A DNA stretch of 64,000 nucleotides, taken from positions 558,001 to 622,000 of the forward strand of contig NZ_NBBI01000002.1 in assembly GCF_002197685.1 (NCBI RefSeq). Reading direction: 5' to 3'. Shown here in pieces: positions 54,646 to 63,209 of the stretch (the first letter of the stretch is position 1; each line of letters starts with the position of its first letter). The translations under genes were made by a program, and so were the position numbers. The stretch comes from Sphingomonas dokdonensis. Its GTDB lineage: Bacteria > Pseudomonadota > Alphaproteobacteria > Sphingomonadales > Sphingomonadaceae. Under the pieces are notes generated by a model. The model was given only the letters and a program-made list of their open reading frames with translations. It had not been told where the DNA came from and searched no databases.

Positions 54646-55122
54646 TCAGGCGATTGAGCCAACCTTGGCGTGGCTGGACGATTCGGAGGAGTCGATCGTG
54701 CCGCCAAACAGCATCTTCAACCGACCACCGATGGAAACGTCGGTTTCCCACAGCTCGGCGGAGCTGATGTCGAAGCGGTTGAGGCGGGCGTCCGCCTTGC
54801 CGTTCGGGAACCACGCTTCCACGCGGTTGTCCCATAGACGGTCGAACGTCGCCTGATCGGTTTCCTGGCGCACCTGACCCGAGAGGCAGGCGAAGAAATC
54901 GTGACCCTTGCCGACGAACTGCGCCATTGCCTTCCCGCCCTTGGCAATGCGATTGTCGTGGGCGGAAAAGATGAACAGGGTGTTCGGCTGGGCCTCGTCA
55001 AGCTTGACGTTCATCGGCTCCGAATGCTCGCCATCCATCAGGCCGATCATGATGAACGGGCTGTCTTCCAGCTTGCTCAAAAAGGTTTCGGCAACTTCCT
55101 GCGGGCTGTCGTGATCGGCCAT
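54646..55122 (-). CDS. Pyridoxamine 5'-phosphate oxidase-fold general stress protein
   Basis: 158 residues, starting MADHDSPQEVAETFLSKLED. The PNPOx-like split-barrel pattern is visible: SPFIMIGLMDGEHSEPMNVK, LFIFSAHDNRIAKGGKAMAQ, FFACLSGQVRQETDQATFDR, LWDNRVEAWFPNGKADARLN and the final strand WETDVSIGGRLKMLFGG. This matches the general stress protein 26 group, which binds flavin. The physiological role is not established. The upstream gap (55123-55320) contains the thiolase terminator. Confidence 0.87.
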   Translation of the reverse strand: MADHDSPQEVAETFLSKLEDSPFIMIGLMDGEHSEPMNVKLDEAQPNTLFIFSAHDNRIAKGGKAMAQFVGKGHDFFACLSGQVRQETDQATFDRLWDNRVEAWFPNGKADARLNRFDISSAELWETDVSIGGRLKMLFGGTIDSSESSSHAKVGSIA

Positions 55123-55235
55123 TCCATCATCTCCTGCTGTGAATTTAGCTGGAGAACGAGAGCGGACCGCGTTGGTTGCGTAACGTTGCGGCAGGGCGCG
55201 TTCCGTTGCTCACCGCGTTTCGGCGAAAGGCAACG

Positions 55236-55273
55236 AAAAGGCCCCGATCGCATGCGCGATCGAGGCCCCTTTG
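55236..55273 (-). terminator. Terminator downstream of the thiolase gene
   Basis: On the minus strand GGGGCC-T-CGATCGC pairs with GCGATCG-G-GGCC across a short loop, with some mismatched positions, and is followed by TTTTCGTTG. It lies 48 bases after the thiolase stop. The perfect core is GATCGC/GCGATC. Confidence 0.65.
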
Positions 55274-55320
55274 TTTGCGCGTGCCGGCGCGAGCAGCTTG
55301 GGCCGCGCCGGGTCGAAGCG

Positions 55321-56499
55321 TTAAAGGACTTCGAAAAGACCCGCAGCGCCCATCCCGCCGCCAACGCACATCGTGATCACGACATATTTCGCGCCGCGAC
55401 GCTTGCCTTCGATCAGCGCGTGGCCGGTCATGCGCGCACCCGACATGCCATACGGGTGGCCGATCGAGATCGCGCCGCCGTTCACATTGAGCAGCTCGTT
55501 AGGGATGCCCAGCTTGTCACGGCAATACAGCACCTGCACCGCGAAGGCTTCGTTCAGCTCCCACAGGCCGATGTCGTCCATCTTCAGGTTGAAGCGCTCG
55601 AGCAGCTTGGGGATCGCGAAGACCGGACCGATGCCCATCTCGTCCGGCTCGGTGCCGGCGACGGCCATGCCGACATAGCGGCCCAGCGGCGTCAGGCCCT
55701 TCTTCTCGGCCAGCTTCTCTTCCATCAGCACGCTGGCCGATGCGCCGTCGGAGAGCTGCGATGCGTTGCCGGCAGTGATGTTCAGATCGGGGCCGAGCAC
55801 CGGCTTCAGCGACTTGAGGCCCTCCAGCGTGGTATCGGGGCGATTGCCCTCGTCCTTCGCCAGCGTCACTTCCTTGTAGGAGACTTCCTTGGTCTCCTTG
55901 TTGGTGACGGCCATGTTTGCGGTGACCGAGACGATCTCGTCATCGAACTTGCCGGCAGCCTGCGCGGCGGCAGTGCGCTGCTGCGACTGGAAGCCATATT
56001 CGTCCTGCGCGTCGCGACTGATGCCGTAGCGCTTGGCGACCACTTCCGCGGTCTGCAGCATCGGCATGTAGATGTCCTTGTGCATCGCGACCAGTTCGGG
56101 ATCGGGCTGCACGCGCATCTGCGGCGTCTGGACGATGGAGATGCTGTCGACGCCGGCACCGATGGTCACGTCCATGTTGTCGACCATGATCTGCTTCGCG
56201 GCGGTAGCGATCGCCATCAGGCCCGAGGCGCACTGGCGATCGAGCGACATGCCCGACACCGACGTCGGCAGGCCGGCGCGCAGCAGCGAGGTGCGCGCGA
56301 TGTTGGTCGCCTGCGCGCCCTGCTGGAGCGCGGAGCCCATCACCACGTCCTGCACTTCGGCGCCGTCGATATGGGCGCGCTCGACGGCGGCTTTCAGCGC
56401 GTGGCTGGCAAGCGTCGGCGACAGCGTGTTGTTGAAGGCGCCGCGGTAAGCGCGGCCAATCGGCGTGCGGGCGGTGGAAACAATGACGGCGGAACGCAT
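55321..56499 (-). CDS. Acetyl-CoA C-acyltransferase (thiolase)
   Basis: Cleaves 3-ketoacyl-CoA in beta-oxidation, or condenses two acetyl-CoA. 392 residues, the usual thiolase size. Catalytic residues: nucleophile Cys90 in LDRQCASGL, His348 in [14 protein letters not shown] and Cys378 in [28 protein letters not shown] contains the conserved NEAF. Whether it is a degradative FadA-type or biosynthetic PhaA-type cannot be settled by sequence. It follows maoC in the same direction by 85 bp with a hairpin between. Confidence 0.94.
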   Translation of the reverse strand: MRSAVIVSTARTPIGRAYRGAFNNTLSPTLASHALKAAVERAHIDGAEVQDVVMGSALQQGAQATNIARTSLLRAGLPTSVSGMSLDRQCASGLMAIATAAKQIMVDNMDVTIGAGVDSISIVQTPQMRVQPDPELVAMHKDIYMPMLQTAEVVAKRYGISRDAQDEYGFQSQQRTAAAQAAGKFDDEIVSVTANMAVTNKETKEVSYKEVTLAKDEGNRPDTTLEGLKSLKPVLGPDLNITAGNASQLSDGASASVLMEEKLAEKKGLTPLGRYVGMAVAGTEPDEMGIGPVFAIPKLLERFNLKMDDIGLWELNEAFAVQVLYCRDKLGIPNELLNVNGGAISIGHPYGMSGARMTGHALIEGKRRGAKYVVITMCVGGGMGAAGLFEVL

Positions 56500-56531
56500 G
56501 GTTATTGTCCTTGAGTAGAATGGATTGCCGA

Positions 56532-56553
56532 GCCGCCCGTGAATGCGGGCGGC
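56532..56553 (-). other. Hairpin between maoC and thiolase genes
   Basis: GCCGCCCG (56532-56539) and CGGGCGGC (56546-56553) form a perfect 8-bp GC stem with a six-base loop in the 85-bp gap. No T-tract on either side, so a processing or attenuation role rather than full termination is likely. Confidence 0.5.
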
Positions 56554-56584
56554 GTTCCCCGGGGAGGGCGGCGGGTAGAAAGGA

Positions 56585-57034
56585 TCAGGTGAAGACCTGC
56601 GTGATCCACTCCGCGATCATAGCCGGCTTCTCGCTGCCTTCGATCTCGATGGTGGTTTCGGTGGTGAACTGATACTGGCCGGGGCGCTTTTCGTCGAACT
56701 CGGTCAGCTTCGAGCGGCCGCGCACCTTTGAGCCCGACGGGACGGGTGCAAGGAAGCGCACTTTGTTGCCGCCGTAATTGACCCCCATCTTGACGCCGTC
56801 GAGGCGCGGCATGTTCGGGTTCTTGGCCGACAGCAGCGGCAGAAGCGACAGCGTCAGGAAACCGTGGGCGATGGTGGTGCCGAACGGCGTCTGCTTGGCG
56901 CGTTCCGGGTCGATATGGATGAACTGATGGTCGCCGGTCGCGTCGGCGAACTTGTTGATCATCTCCTGGGTCACCTCGACCCATTCGGACACGCTTTCCT
57001 TGCCGATCGCGGCCTTCATCTCGTCTGCGTTCAC
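56585..57034 (-). CDS. MaoC-family (R)-specific enoyl-CoA hydratase-like protein
   Basis: 149 residues from a GTG preceded by AGGGGAG; in-frame ATGs upstream have weaker sites. Hotdog fold: the hydratase 2 motif [20 protein letters not shown] carries the catalytic Asp and His, followed by [13 protein letters not shown] and the strand [20 protein letters not shown]. Enzymes of this kind hydrate trans-2-enoyl-CoA to (R)-3-hydroxyacyl-CoA, linking beta-oxidation to PHA synthesis; the phaZ and thiolase neighbours fit. Divergent from an enoyl-CoA hydratase. Confidence 0.9.
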   Translation of the reverse strand: MNADEMKAAIGKESVSEWVEVTQEMINKFADATGDHQFIHIDPERAKQTPFGTTIAHGFLTLSLLPLLSAKNPNMPRLDGVKMGVNYGGNKVRFLAPVPSGSKVRGRSKLTEFDEKRPGQYQFTTETTIEIEGSEKPAMIAEWITQVFT

Positions 57035-57222
57035 GAAGACTCCCCTTGGCTTCCTCATCCCGTTCGCGGGTGCGGCGCACCTGTAGGCGCGTGCAACCCA
57101 AGCCTGCAAGCCTTGTTGACCGTCTGCTGGAAACGGCCCGTCGGTCGGGCGCGATCAAGCGAACCCGAAATTCGAAAACTGCCGTAGCGGCAATCAGGCA
57201 TGTGCGACTCGCTTGCGTCCGC

Positions 57223-57244
57223 CACCATAAATAATGTTATGGTG
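57223..57244. promoter_or_regulatory. Perfect inverted repeat between maoC and the enoyl-CoA hydratase gene
   Basis: CACCATAA-ataatg-TTATGGTG, 8-bp perfect arms with a six-base AT-rich spacer, ends 44 bases before the plus-strand start. It sits in the 254-bp divergent region, AT-rich against a GC-rich background. It is a candidate operator for a TetR-type fatty-acid regulator, but no regulator gene is nearby. Confidence 0.6.
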
Positions 57245-57288
57245 ATTGGCGAAGCTGCCGGAGGGGCGGCACGACAAGGAGAGGCGGC

Positions 57289-58182
57289 TTGGCTTACGAG
57301 CAGATCATCTATGACGTGAAGGACGGTGTCGCGACGATCACGCTGAACCGGCCGGACAAGCTGAACGCATTCACCGGCACGATGATGACCGAGATGATCG
57401 ACGCGTTCGACAAGATTGACGCTGACGACGATGTACGCTGCGTGATCGTGACGGGCGCCGGTCGTGCGTTCTGCGCAGGCGCGGATCTGTCGGCGGGCGC
57501 AAAGACGTTCGACTATGACAAGCGCAGCGATCGGCCAGATCGTGGCAGCGGCAAGCTCGAACTGACCTATGACATGGAGGAAGCGCGCGACGGCGGCGGT
57601 CGGCTAACGCTGCGCATCTTCGAATGTCTGAAGCCGGTAATCGCGGCGGTGAACGGCGCAGCTGTCGGCGTGGGCTCCACCATGCAGCTGCCGATGGACA
57701 TTCGCATCGCCAGCGACTCGGCGCGGTTCGGCTTCGTGTTCGCGCGTCGTGGCATCGTGCCGGAGGCGGCGTCCAGCTTCTTCCTGCCACGTGTCGTCGG
57801 CATCAGTCAGGCGCTCGAATGGTGCTATTCGGGCCGCGTGTTTGACGCGCAGGAGGCGCTGAACGGTGGATTGGTGAAGCAGGTGGTACCGGGGGGCGAA
57901 CTGCTCGCGGTCGCCAACGCGCTGGCGCGCGAGATTGCGGACAATACCGCTCCGGTTTCGGTCGCGCTGACCCGCCAGATGCTGTGGCGCGGGCTTGGAT
58001 TCCAGCACCCGATGGATGCGCACAAGATCGACAGCCGCGCGATCCTGGCACGCGGTCGTTCGGGTGACGCGAAGGAGGGCGTCACCTCGTTTCTCGAAAA
58101 GCGCACGCCGGCATACCCGGACAAGGTATCGAGCAATATGCCCGACTTCTTTCCGTGGTGGGACGAGCAGAAGTACGGCTGA
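57289..58182 (+). CDS. Enoyl-CoA hydratase/isomerase family protein
   Basis: 297 residues. It starts at TTG (read as Met: MAYEQIIYDVKDGVATITLN) with AAGGAGAGG upstream, which decides it; there is no in-frame ATG nearby. Crotonase elements: FCAGADLSAGAK, NGAAVGVGSTMQLPMDIRIA and RRGIVPEAASSFFLPRVVG (with the second glutamate, GIVPEA). The first catalytic glutamate position reads GVGSTMQL, so activity may differ from classical hydratase. The C-terminus DFFPWWDEQKYG is extended. Divergent from maoC across the palindrome. Confidence 0.9.
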   Translation: MAYEQIIYDVKDGVATITLNRPDKLNAFTGTMMTEMIDAFDKIDADDDVRCVIVTGAGRAFCAGADLSAGAKTFDYDKRSDRPDRGSGKLELTYDMEEARDGGGRLTLRIFECLKPVIAAVNGAAVGVGSTMQLPMDIRIASDSARFGFVFARRGIVPEAASSFFLPRVVGISQALEWCYSGRVFDAQEALNGGLVKQVVPGGELLAVANALAREIADNTAPVSVALTRQMLWRGLGFQHPMDAHKIDSRAILARGRSGDAKEGVTSFLEKRTPAYPDKVSSNMPDFFPWWDEQKYG

Positions 58183-58188
58183 CGCACG

Positions 58189-58202
58189 GTTGATCGATCA
58201 AC
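58189..58202. promoter_or_regulatory. 14-bp palindrome before rpiA
   Basis: GTTGATCGATCAAC is a perfect palindrome, 23 bases before the rpiA start and 6 bases after the hydratase stop. It may be an operator or mRNA hairpin; the GATC centre is common in this DNA. Confidence 0.35.
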
Positions 58203-58225
58203 GCCGTGCCGCGTTATGACGTGGC

Positions 58226-58894
58226 ATGAGCGTCGAGGATAACAAGAGGCTGGCCGCGGAGGCGGCGGTGCAAGAGGTACGCGACGGGATGGTCGTGGGC
58301 CTCGGCACCGGCTCCACCGCGGCCTTTGCCATCGCCGCACTGTCCCACCGCTGCGCCGCCGGGCTCAGGATCGAAGCGGTGGCGACCAGCGAGGCTAGTA
58401 CGGCCGCCGCATCAGCCAGCGGGATCATCGTGCGCGACTTTGCCGATTTCGCCACGCTGGATCTCGCGATCGATGGCGCGGACGAGATCGACTCTCGGCT
58501 CTGGGCGGTCAAGGGTGCCGGCGGCGCGATGCTGCGCGAAAAGGCCGTCGCTGCCGCCGCGCGCCGCTTCATCGTCATCGCGGACGGATCGAAGCTGGTG
58601 CAGGCGATCGGCGCGGCGAAACTGCCGGTCGAGGTGCTGCCCTTCGCCCGCGCTTTCGCAGTGGCGCAGCTTGAGAACCTCGGTGCCGCTGTCACGATCC
58701 GGCCAAGCTATTGCACTGATAATGGCAATCTGGTCGCCGACTGTCGCTTTAATGCCATGACCGATCCTCCAGCCTTGGCGGCAGCGATCGCTGCAATACC
58801 AGGAGCGCTTGGCCACGGATTGTTTCTTGACGAGGTGGACGCTGCCTACATCGCAGCCGATGGCGTCACTACGCGGCTTGGGCGACCAGCTTAG
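58226..58894 (+). CDS. rpiA: Ribose-5-phosphate isomerase A
   Basis: Interconverts ribose-5-P and ribulose-5-P in the pentose phosphate pathway. 222 residues. MVVGLGTGSTAAFAIAAL (22-39), FATLDLAIDGADEID (catalytic aspartates) and AVKGAGGAMLREKAVAAAA (lysine/glutamate of the active site) are diagnostic, with DGSKLVQAIGAAKLPVEVL. Convergent with the CPBP protease gene and overlapping it by 4 bases. Confidence 0.96.
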   Translation: MSVEDNKRLAAEAAVQEVRDGMVVGLGTGSTAAFAIAALSHRCAAGLRIEAVATSEASTAAASASGIIVRDFADFATLDLAIDGADEIDSRLWAVKGAGGAMLREKAVAAAARRFIVIADGSKLVQAIGAAKLPVEVLPFARAFAVAQLENLGAAVTIRPSYCTDNGNLVADCRFNAMTDPPALAAAIAAIPGALGHGLFLDEVDAAYIAADGVTTRLGRPA

Positions 58895-59604
58895 ACGATC
58901 AGCCCAATAGCATTGCCGAAATTGTGTAACACTACAGGCAGGAGCACGCTGCCGGTGCGCAGCCGCAGCCATACGGCGAGCAGAGATGGTACGGACGTGA
59001 GTGCCATGTAGATCGGATCGAAGCTGAAGCTGCCGTCGGCATAGCGGAACGCGTGCGCAAGGCCGAACAATGCGCAGGACAGGATCGCGCCCCAACTCCA
59101 ATCGACGCCGAGGAGGCGCTTGCGCCCGGTAAAGGCCTTGTCGAGCGCCAGCAGCAGAAGGCCGCGGTAGAATAGCTCTTCCTCCAGCCCAGGCATGGTT
59201 AGCTGAAAGGCTATCGTCTCTCCGGTGGGTGGATCGTCTGGAAACACCAGCGCGATGGCAAGAAAGAGGGCGCAATAGCCGATCACGATCGGAAGCGACG
59301 CGCGCAGGCTACCGGGTGCTTGTTGCAACGTCATGCCAGCCTGCCGCCATCCGAAGCGAGGCGCCGCAGCGATCGCTAACGTGGCGCCGAGTGCCAGCAC
59401 CTTGCCCTGCCAGTTCCACTGCCCCCGTAATGCATGGGGGATCAGGCCGTAAGCGTTCGTGAGCAAAAGGTCGTTCAGGAAAACGAGCCCGGCCGCCGTC
59501 GCCAGCCAGCGCCAATCAACGCTGCCCGGCCGCCTCACGGCGATTAGACCGCCGCTGGCCACAAGCATCGCGATGATGCTGGCGATGCTGATGATCGGAT
59601 CCAT
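58891..59604 (-). CDS. CPBP-family intramembrane metalloprotease
   Basis: 237 residues from the second ATG (MDPIISIASIIAMLVASGGL); AGGGGA sits well for it and too close for the ATG 9 bases upstream. About seven hydrophobic segments. The family's motifs: EEELFYRGLLLLALDKAF (E141-E143, R147), FGLAHAF (H184), VVLHNFGNAIG (H227, N231), the metal-binding and catalytic residues of the CaaX/Abi type. Such proteases act on membrane-tethered proteins and some give phage or bacteriocin self-immunity; the target is unknown. It interrupts the pentose phosphate gene run on the opposite strand. Confidence 0.87.
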   Translation of the reverse strand: MDPIISIASIIAMLVASGGLIAVRRPGSVDWRWLATAAGLVFLNDLLLTNAYGLIPHALRGQWNWQGKVLALGATLAIAAAPRFGWRQAGMTLQQAPGSLRASLPIVIGYCALFLAIALVFPDDPPTGETIAFQLTMPGLEEELFYRGLLLLALDKAFTGRKRLLGVDWSWGAILSCALFGLAHAFRYADGSFSFDPIYMALTSVPSLLAVWLRLRTGSVLLPVVLHNFGNAIGLIV

Positions 59605-59785
59605 TGCCGCCATTCCCCTGGTTCGTTTCAGCAGCGTGACGAGATGAACCTGTATGATTGCTGCACAAAGGAGCGTTTCGTTGCGCGACTGGAACGCGAC
59701 GGGTCGAGCGTCTAGGGGGAGGGCGACTCAGCAACCGGGCGATGATCCCGCGCGTTTGATCCAAAACCATCCAGTGAGAGCTCTG

Positions 59786-61846
59786 ATGACCGACAACGCC
59801 ACCAACGCGCCTGCCGACGTTCACGAGGACGGCTCGTCCGAGCGGCTCGCGATCGACACAATCCGCACGCTTTCGATGGATGCCGTCCAAGCCGCCAATT
59901 CGGGTCACCCGGGAACGCCGATGGCGCTTGCGCCCGTGGGCCACACGCTCTGGACAAAGTTCCTGCGCTACGATCCAGCGAACGCGCACTGGCCCAACCG
60001 CGATCGCTTCGTCCTGTCGGTCGGCCACGCCTCGATGCTGCTCTATTCGCTGCTGCACCTTGCCGGCGTGAAGCAGCCTGATGGCGGCCCGGCTGTCAGC
60101 CTCGACGACATCAAGCAGTTCCGCCAGCTTGGCTCCAAGACGCCCGGCCACCCGGAATACAGCCACACCGTCGGGGTCGAGACGACCACCGGCCCGCTCG
60201 GTCAGGGTTGCGGTAACTCGGTCGGCATGGCGATCGCCGAGCGCTGGATGGCGGCGCGCTACAACAAGCCCGGGTTCACCCTCTTCGATCATGACGTCTA
60301 TGCGCTGTGCGGCGACGGCGACATGATGGAGGGCGTTGCCTCGGAGGCCGCGAGCCTCGCCGGCCACCTGAAGCTCTCCAACCTCTGCTGGATTTACGAC
60401 AGCAACCAGATCTCGATCGAGGGCGACACGGACCTCGCGTTCGACGAGGATGTGGGCAAGCGCTTTGAGGCGTATGGCTGGCATGTCATCCATGTCGACG
60501 ATGCCAACGATGTTGCCGTCCTGACCAAGGCGTTCGAGGAGTTTCGCGCCACTACCGACAAGCCGACGTTCATCGTCGTGAAGTCGGTGATCGGCTGGGG
60601 CTCACCGCGTGCCGGCAGCGAGAAGGCGCATGGTGAGGCGTTGGGCGAAGAGAATGTCCGCCTGACCAAGGAAGCCTATGGCTGGCCGACAGACAAGAAC
60701 TTCTACGTCCCCGACGGCGTGCAGGAAGGCTTCGAAAAGGCCATGTCCAGCCGCGCTGCGCCGTTGCGCGAGGCATGGGATGCCATGCTCCAGAAGTATC
60801 GCACCGAGCACGCCGATTTCGCCAAGGAAGTCGACGCGATCGTCAACGGCACGCTGCCCGATGGCTGGGATGCCGACATTCCGACGTTTGACGCGGACGC
60901 CAAGGGCATCGCCAGCCGCGATGCCGGCGGCAAGGTGATGAACGCCATCGCCAAAAAGATGCCGTGGCTGATCGGCGGCTCGGCCGATCTCGCACCGTCG
61001 ACCAAGACGGATATCAAGGGCGAGGCATCGTTCGAGGCGGATAATTACGCCGGCCGCAACTTCCACTTCGGCGTGCGCGAACATGCCATGGGCTCGGTCG
61101 CGGTCGGCATGGCGCTGTCGGGGCTGCGCTCCTACGGCAGCACCTTCCTCGTTTTCCTTGATTACATGCGCCCGCCGGTGCGCCTGTCGGCGCTGATGGA
61201 GCTCGGCACCACCTGGATCTTCACGCACGATTCGATCGGCGTCGGCGAAGACGGGCCGACCCACCAGCCGATCGAGATGCTGGCGATGATGCGCGCCACG
61301 CCCGGTCTCGACATGTTCCGCCCAGGCGACGCGAACGAGGTTGCCGCGGCATGGCGCGCGATCGTCGAGACGCCGAAGCAGCCGGCTGCGCTGGTCCTGT
61401 CGCGCCAGGCGCTGCCGACGCTCGATCGATCCACATACGCCAGCGCCGACGGTGTGAAGCAGGGCGGCTATGTCCTCGCCGACAGTGACGGTACGCCCGA
61501 CGTGATCCTGCTCGCTACCGGCAGCGAAGTGGGGCTCGCAATCCAGGCGCATGAAAAGCTGCTTGCCGATGGCGTGAAGAGCCGCGTCGTCTCGATGCCC
61601 AGCTGGTACCGCTTCGAGAAGCAGAGCGACGCGTACAAGGAAAGTGTCCTGCCCAAGGCCGTCAGTGCGCGCGTCGCGATCGAGATGGCGGGCGAGATCG
61701 GCTGGGATCGCTTCGTCGGCCTTTCCGGCAGGACGATCACCATGTCCACTTTCGGTGCTTCCGCGCCGATCGCGAAGCTTGCCGACAAGTTCGGCTTCAC
61801 CGTGGATAACGTGGTGAAGGTGGCGAATGAGGCGATGGCTGCCTAA
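59786..61846 (+). CDS. tkt: Transketolase
   Basis: TPP enzyme exchanging two-carbon units between sugar phosphates. 686 residues, starting MTDNATNAPADVHEDGSSER. SGHPGTPMALAPVGHTLW (His41), GPLGQGCGNSVGMAIAE, the TPP motif CGDGDMMEGVASEAASLAGH to SNQISIEG, and the central NFHFGVREHAMGSVAVGMAL, GVGEDGPTHQPIEMLAMMRA (phosphate site) and VLSRQALPTLDRS are intact. About 120 bases separate it from tal, with a hairpin between. Confidence 0.97.
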   Translation: MTDNATNAPADVHEDGSSERLAIDTIRTLSMDAVQAANSGHPGTPMALAPVGHTLWTKFLRYDPANAHWPNRDRFVLSVGHASMLLYSLLHLAGVKQPDGGPAVSLDDIKQFRQLGSKTPGHPEYSHTVGVETTTGPLGQGCGNSVGMAIAERWMAARYNKPGFTLFDHDVYALCGDGDMMEGVASEAASLAGHLKLSNLCWIYDSNQISIEGDTDLAFDEDVGKRFEAYGWHVIHVDDANDVAVLTKAFEEFRATTDKPTFIVVKSVIGWGSPRAGSEKAHGEALGEENVRLTKEAYGWPTDKNFYVPDGVQEGFEKAMSSRAAPLREAWDAMLQKYRTEHADFAKEVDAIVNGTLPDGWDADIPTFDADAKGIASRDAGGKVMNAIAKKMPWLIGGSADLAPSTKTDIKGEASFEADNYAGRNFHFGVREHAMGSVAVGMALSGLRSYGSTFLVFLDYMRPPVRLSALMELGTTWIFTHDSIGVGEDGPTHQPIEMLAMMRATPGLDMFRPGDANEVAAAWRAIVETPKQPAALVLSRQALPTLDRSTYASADGVKQGGYVLADSDGTPDVILLATGSEVGLAIQAHEKLLADGVKSRVVSMPSWYRFEKQSDAYKESVLPKAVSARVAIEMAGEIGWDRFVGLSGRTITMSTFGASAPIAKLADKFGFTVDNVVKVANEAMAA

Positions 61847-61861
61847 CTGAAAACATAGGCC

Positions 61862-61904
61862 CCCGTCCGATCCGAGCGAAGTCAAAGGATCGGGATCGGA
61901 CGGG
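61862..61904. repeat. Palindromic hairpin between tkt and tal
   Basis: CCCGTCCGATCC (61862-61873) pairs perfectly with GGATCGGACGGG (61893-61904), 12 bp with a 19-base loop, followed 19 bases later by CGTGTC (61924-61929) and GACACG (61942-61947) around TTCGCTC. The CGACTTCGCTCGACA sequence resembles a dispersed repeat I associate with sphingomonads. It may be mRNA-stabilising; there is no T-tract. Confidence 0.65.
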
Positions 61905-61967
61905 TGGGCGTTGTTGATGGCAACGTGTCTCGACTTCGCTCGACACGAACGGACGGAGACAGGACAG

Positions 61968-63077
61968 ATGGGCAAGCTCAACGATCTCGCGAACCTCGGC
62001 ACGGCGGTGTGGCTGGATTTCGTCGACCGCAAGTTCCTGGAAGAGGGCGGGCTGGAGAAGCTCGTGGAGGAAGATGGCGTGACCGGCGTCACCTCCAACC
62101 CGACGATCTTCCAGAAGGCCATGGGCGAGGGCACCGCCTATGACGGCACGCTTGCGGCGTTCGATAAGGCGAACCCGGGTGCCGCCACCATGGATCGCTA
62201 CGAGCACCTTGCGATTCAGGACATTAAGGCTGCCTGCGAGACGCTGCGCCCGGTTTACGATCGGCTGGACGGCAAGGATGGCTATGTCAGCCTGGAGGTC
62301 TCGCCGTACCTTGCGAACGACACCGACGGTACGATTGCTGAGGCGGAGAAGCTCTGGAAGGCGGTCGATCGCCCCAATCTCATGATCAAGATCCCGGGCA
62401 CTGCGGCCGGGGTCCCCGCGATCGCAGCGACGATCGCCAAGGGCATCAACGTCAACGTAACCCTGCTTTTCTCGCAGGAGTCTTACCAATCCGTGGCCAT
62501 GGCCTATGTCGAGGGGCTGGAGCAGCGCGTGCAGCGTGGCGAACCAATCGATCGGATCGCCAGCGTCGCCAGCTTCTTCATCAGCCGCATCGACAATGAG
62601 ATCGACAAGGCGATTGATGCCGGCAAAGGCGGCGAGGAGGCTAAGGCGCTGAAGGGCAAGGTGGCGATCGCCAATGCGAAGCTTGCCTATGCCTGGTATC
62701 AGGATTTCATCGCGTCGGACCGCTGGCAGGCGCTGGCGGCCAAGGGCGCGCAGCCGCAGCGTCTGCTTTGGGCTTCGACGGGCACCAAGAACCCCGATTA
62801 CCCCGATACGCTCTACGTCGATACACTGATCGGGCCGGATACGGTCAACACCATGCCCCCTAAAACCATGGATGCCTTTCGCGAGCGCGGCACCTCGGCC
62901 GTGTCCCTGACGCAGGACGTCGATGGCGCCCGCAAGGTGCTTGCCGACGCGGACCGGCTCGGGCTGGACTTGCCGGGCGTGACTGACCGGCTGGTGGAGG
63001 AAGGCGTGGCCTCGTTCAGCAAATCGTTCGACGATCTGTTGGGCTCAATCCAGGCGAAGCATCCGGCGGACGCCTGA
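61968..63077 (+). CDS. tal: Transaldolase
   Basis: Transfers dihydroxyacetone between sugar phosphates. 369 residues, the longer (Tal 2, plant/cyanobacterial-like) type. Start MGKLNDLANLGTAVWLDFVD after GGAGACAGGACAG. GVTSNPTIFQKAMGEG (N-terminal), the Schiff-base lysine 141 in NLMIKIPGTAAGVP, and LLWASTGTKNPDYPDTLYVD near the end. With tkt, rpiA and gnd it covers most of the pentose phosphate pathway. A perfect 7-bp hairpin (TCAGGCG-ttc-CGCCTGA, 63139-63155) lies after it. Confidence 0.95.
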   Translation: MGKLNDLANLGTAVWLDFVDRKFLEEGGLEKLVEEDGVTGVTSNPTIFQKAMGEGTAYDGTLAAFDKANPGAATMDRYEHLAIQDIKAACETLRPVYDRLDGKDGYVSLEVSPYLANDTDGTIAEAEKLWKAVDRPNLMIKIPGTAAGVPAIAATIAKGINVNVTLLFSQESYQSVAMAYVEGLEQRVQRGEPIDRIASVASFFISRIDNEIDKAIDAGKGGEEAKALKGKVAIANAKLAYAWYQDFIASDRWQALAAKGAQPQRLLWASTGTKNPDYPDTLYVDTLIGPDTVNTMPPKTMDAFRERGTSAVSLTQDVDGARKVLADADRLGLDLPGVTDRLVEEGVASFSKSFDDLLGSIQAKHPADA

Positions 63078-63138
63078 TCAGCATCGGGAACGGAATGCGG
63101 GCTTTCCCGTTCGCCTAGAACTCGCTGATTGCTGTGCA

Positions 63139-63155
63139 TCAGGCGTTCCGCCTGA
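63139..63155. other. Hairpin between tal and gnd
   Basis: TCAGGCG-ttc-CGCCTGA is a perfect 7-bp stem that continues as GC-x-GC outside with one mismatch. No T-run follows. It may act as a partial terminator or processing site in the 132-bp gap before gnd. Confidence 0.45.
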
Positions 63156-63209
63156 CGCAGCGATCGGCGGGAGCAGCCCCGACGGCAAATTCACGTGGAG
63201 CCTGAACAA

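Noticed and set aside
59654-59785. N-terminal extension of transketolase
   Set aside because: The extra 44 residues have no family similarity and the ATG at 59786 has a usable ribosome-binding site.
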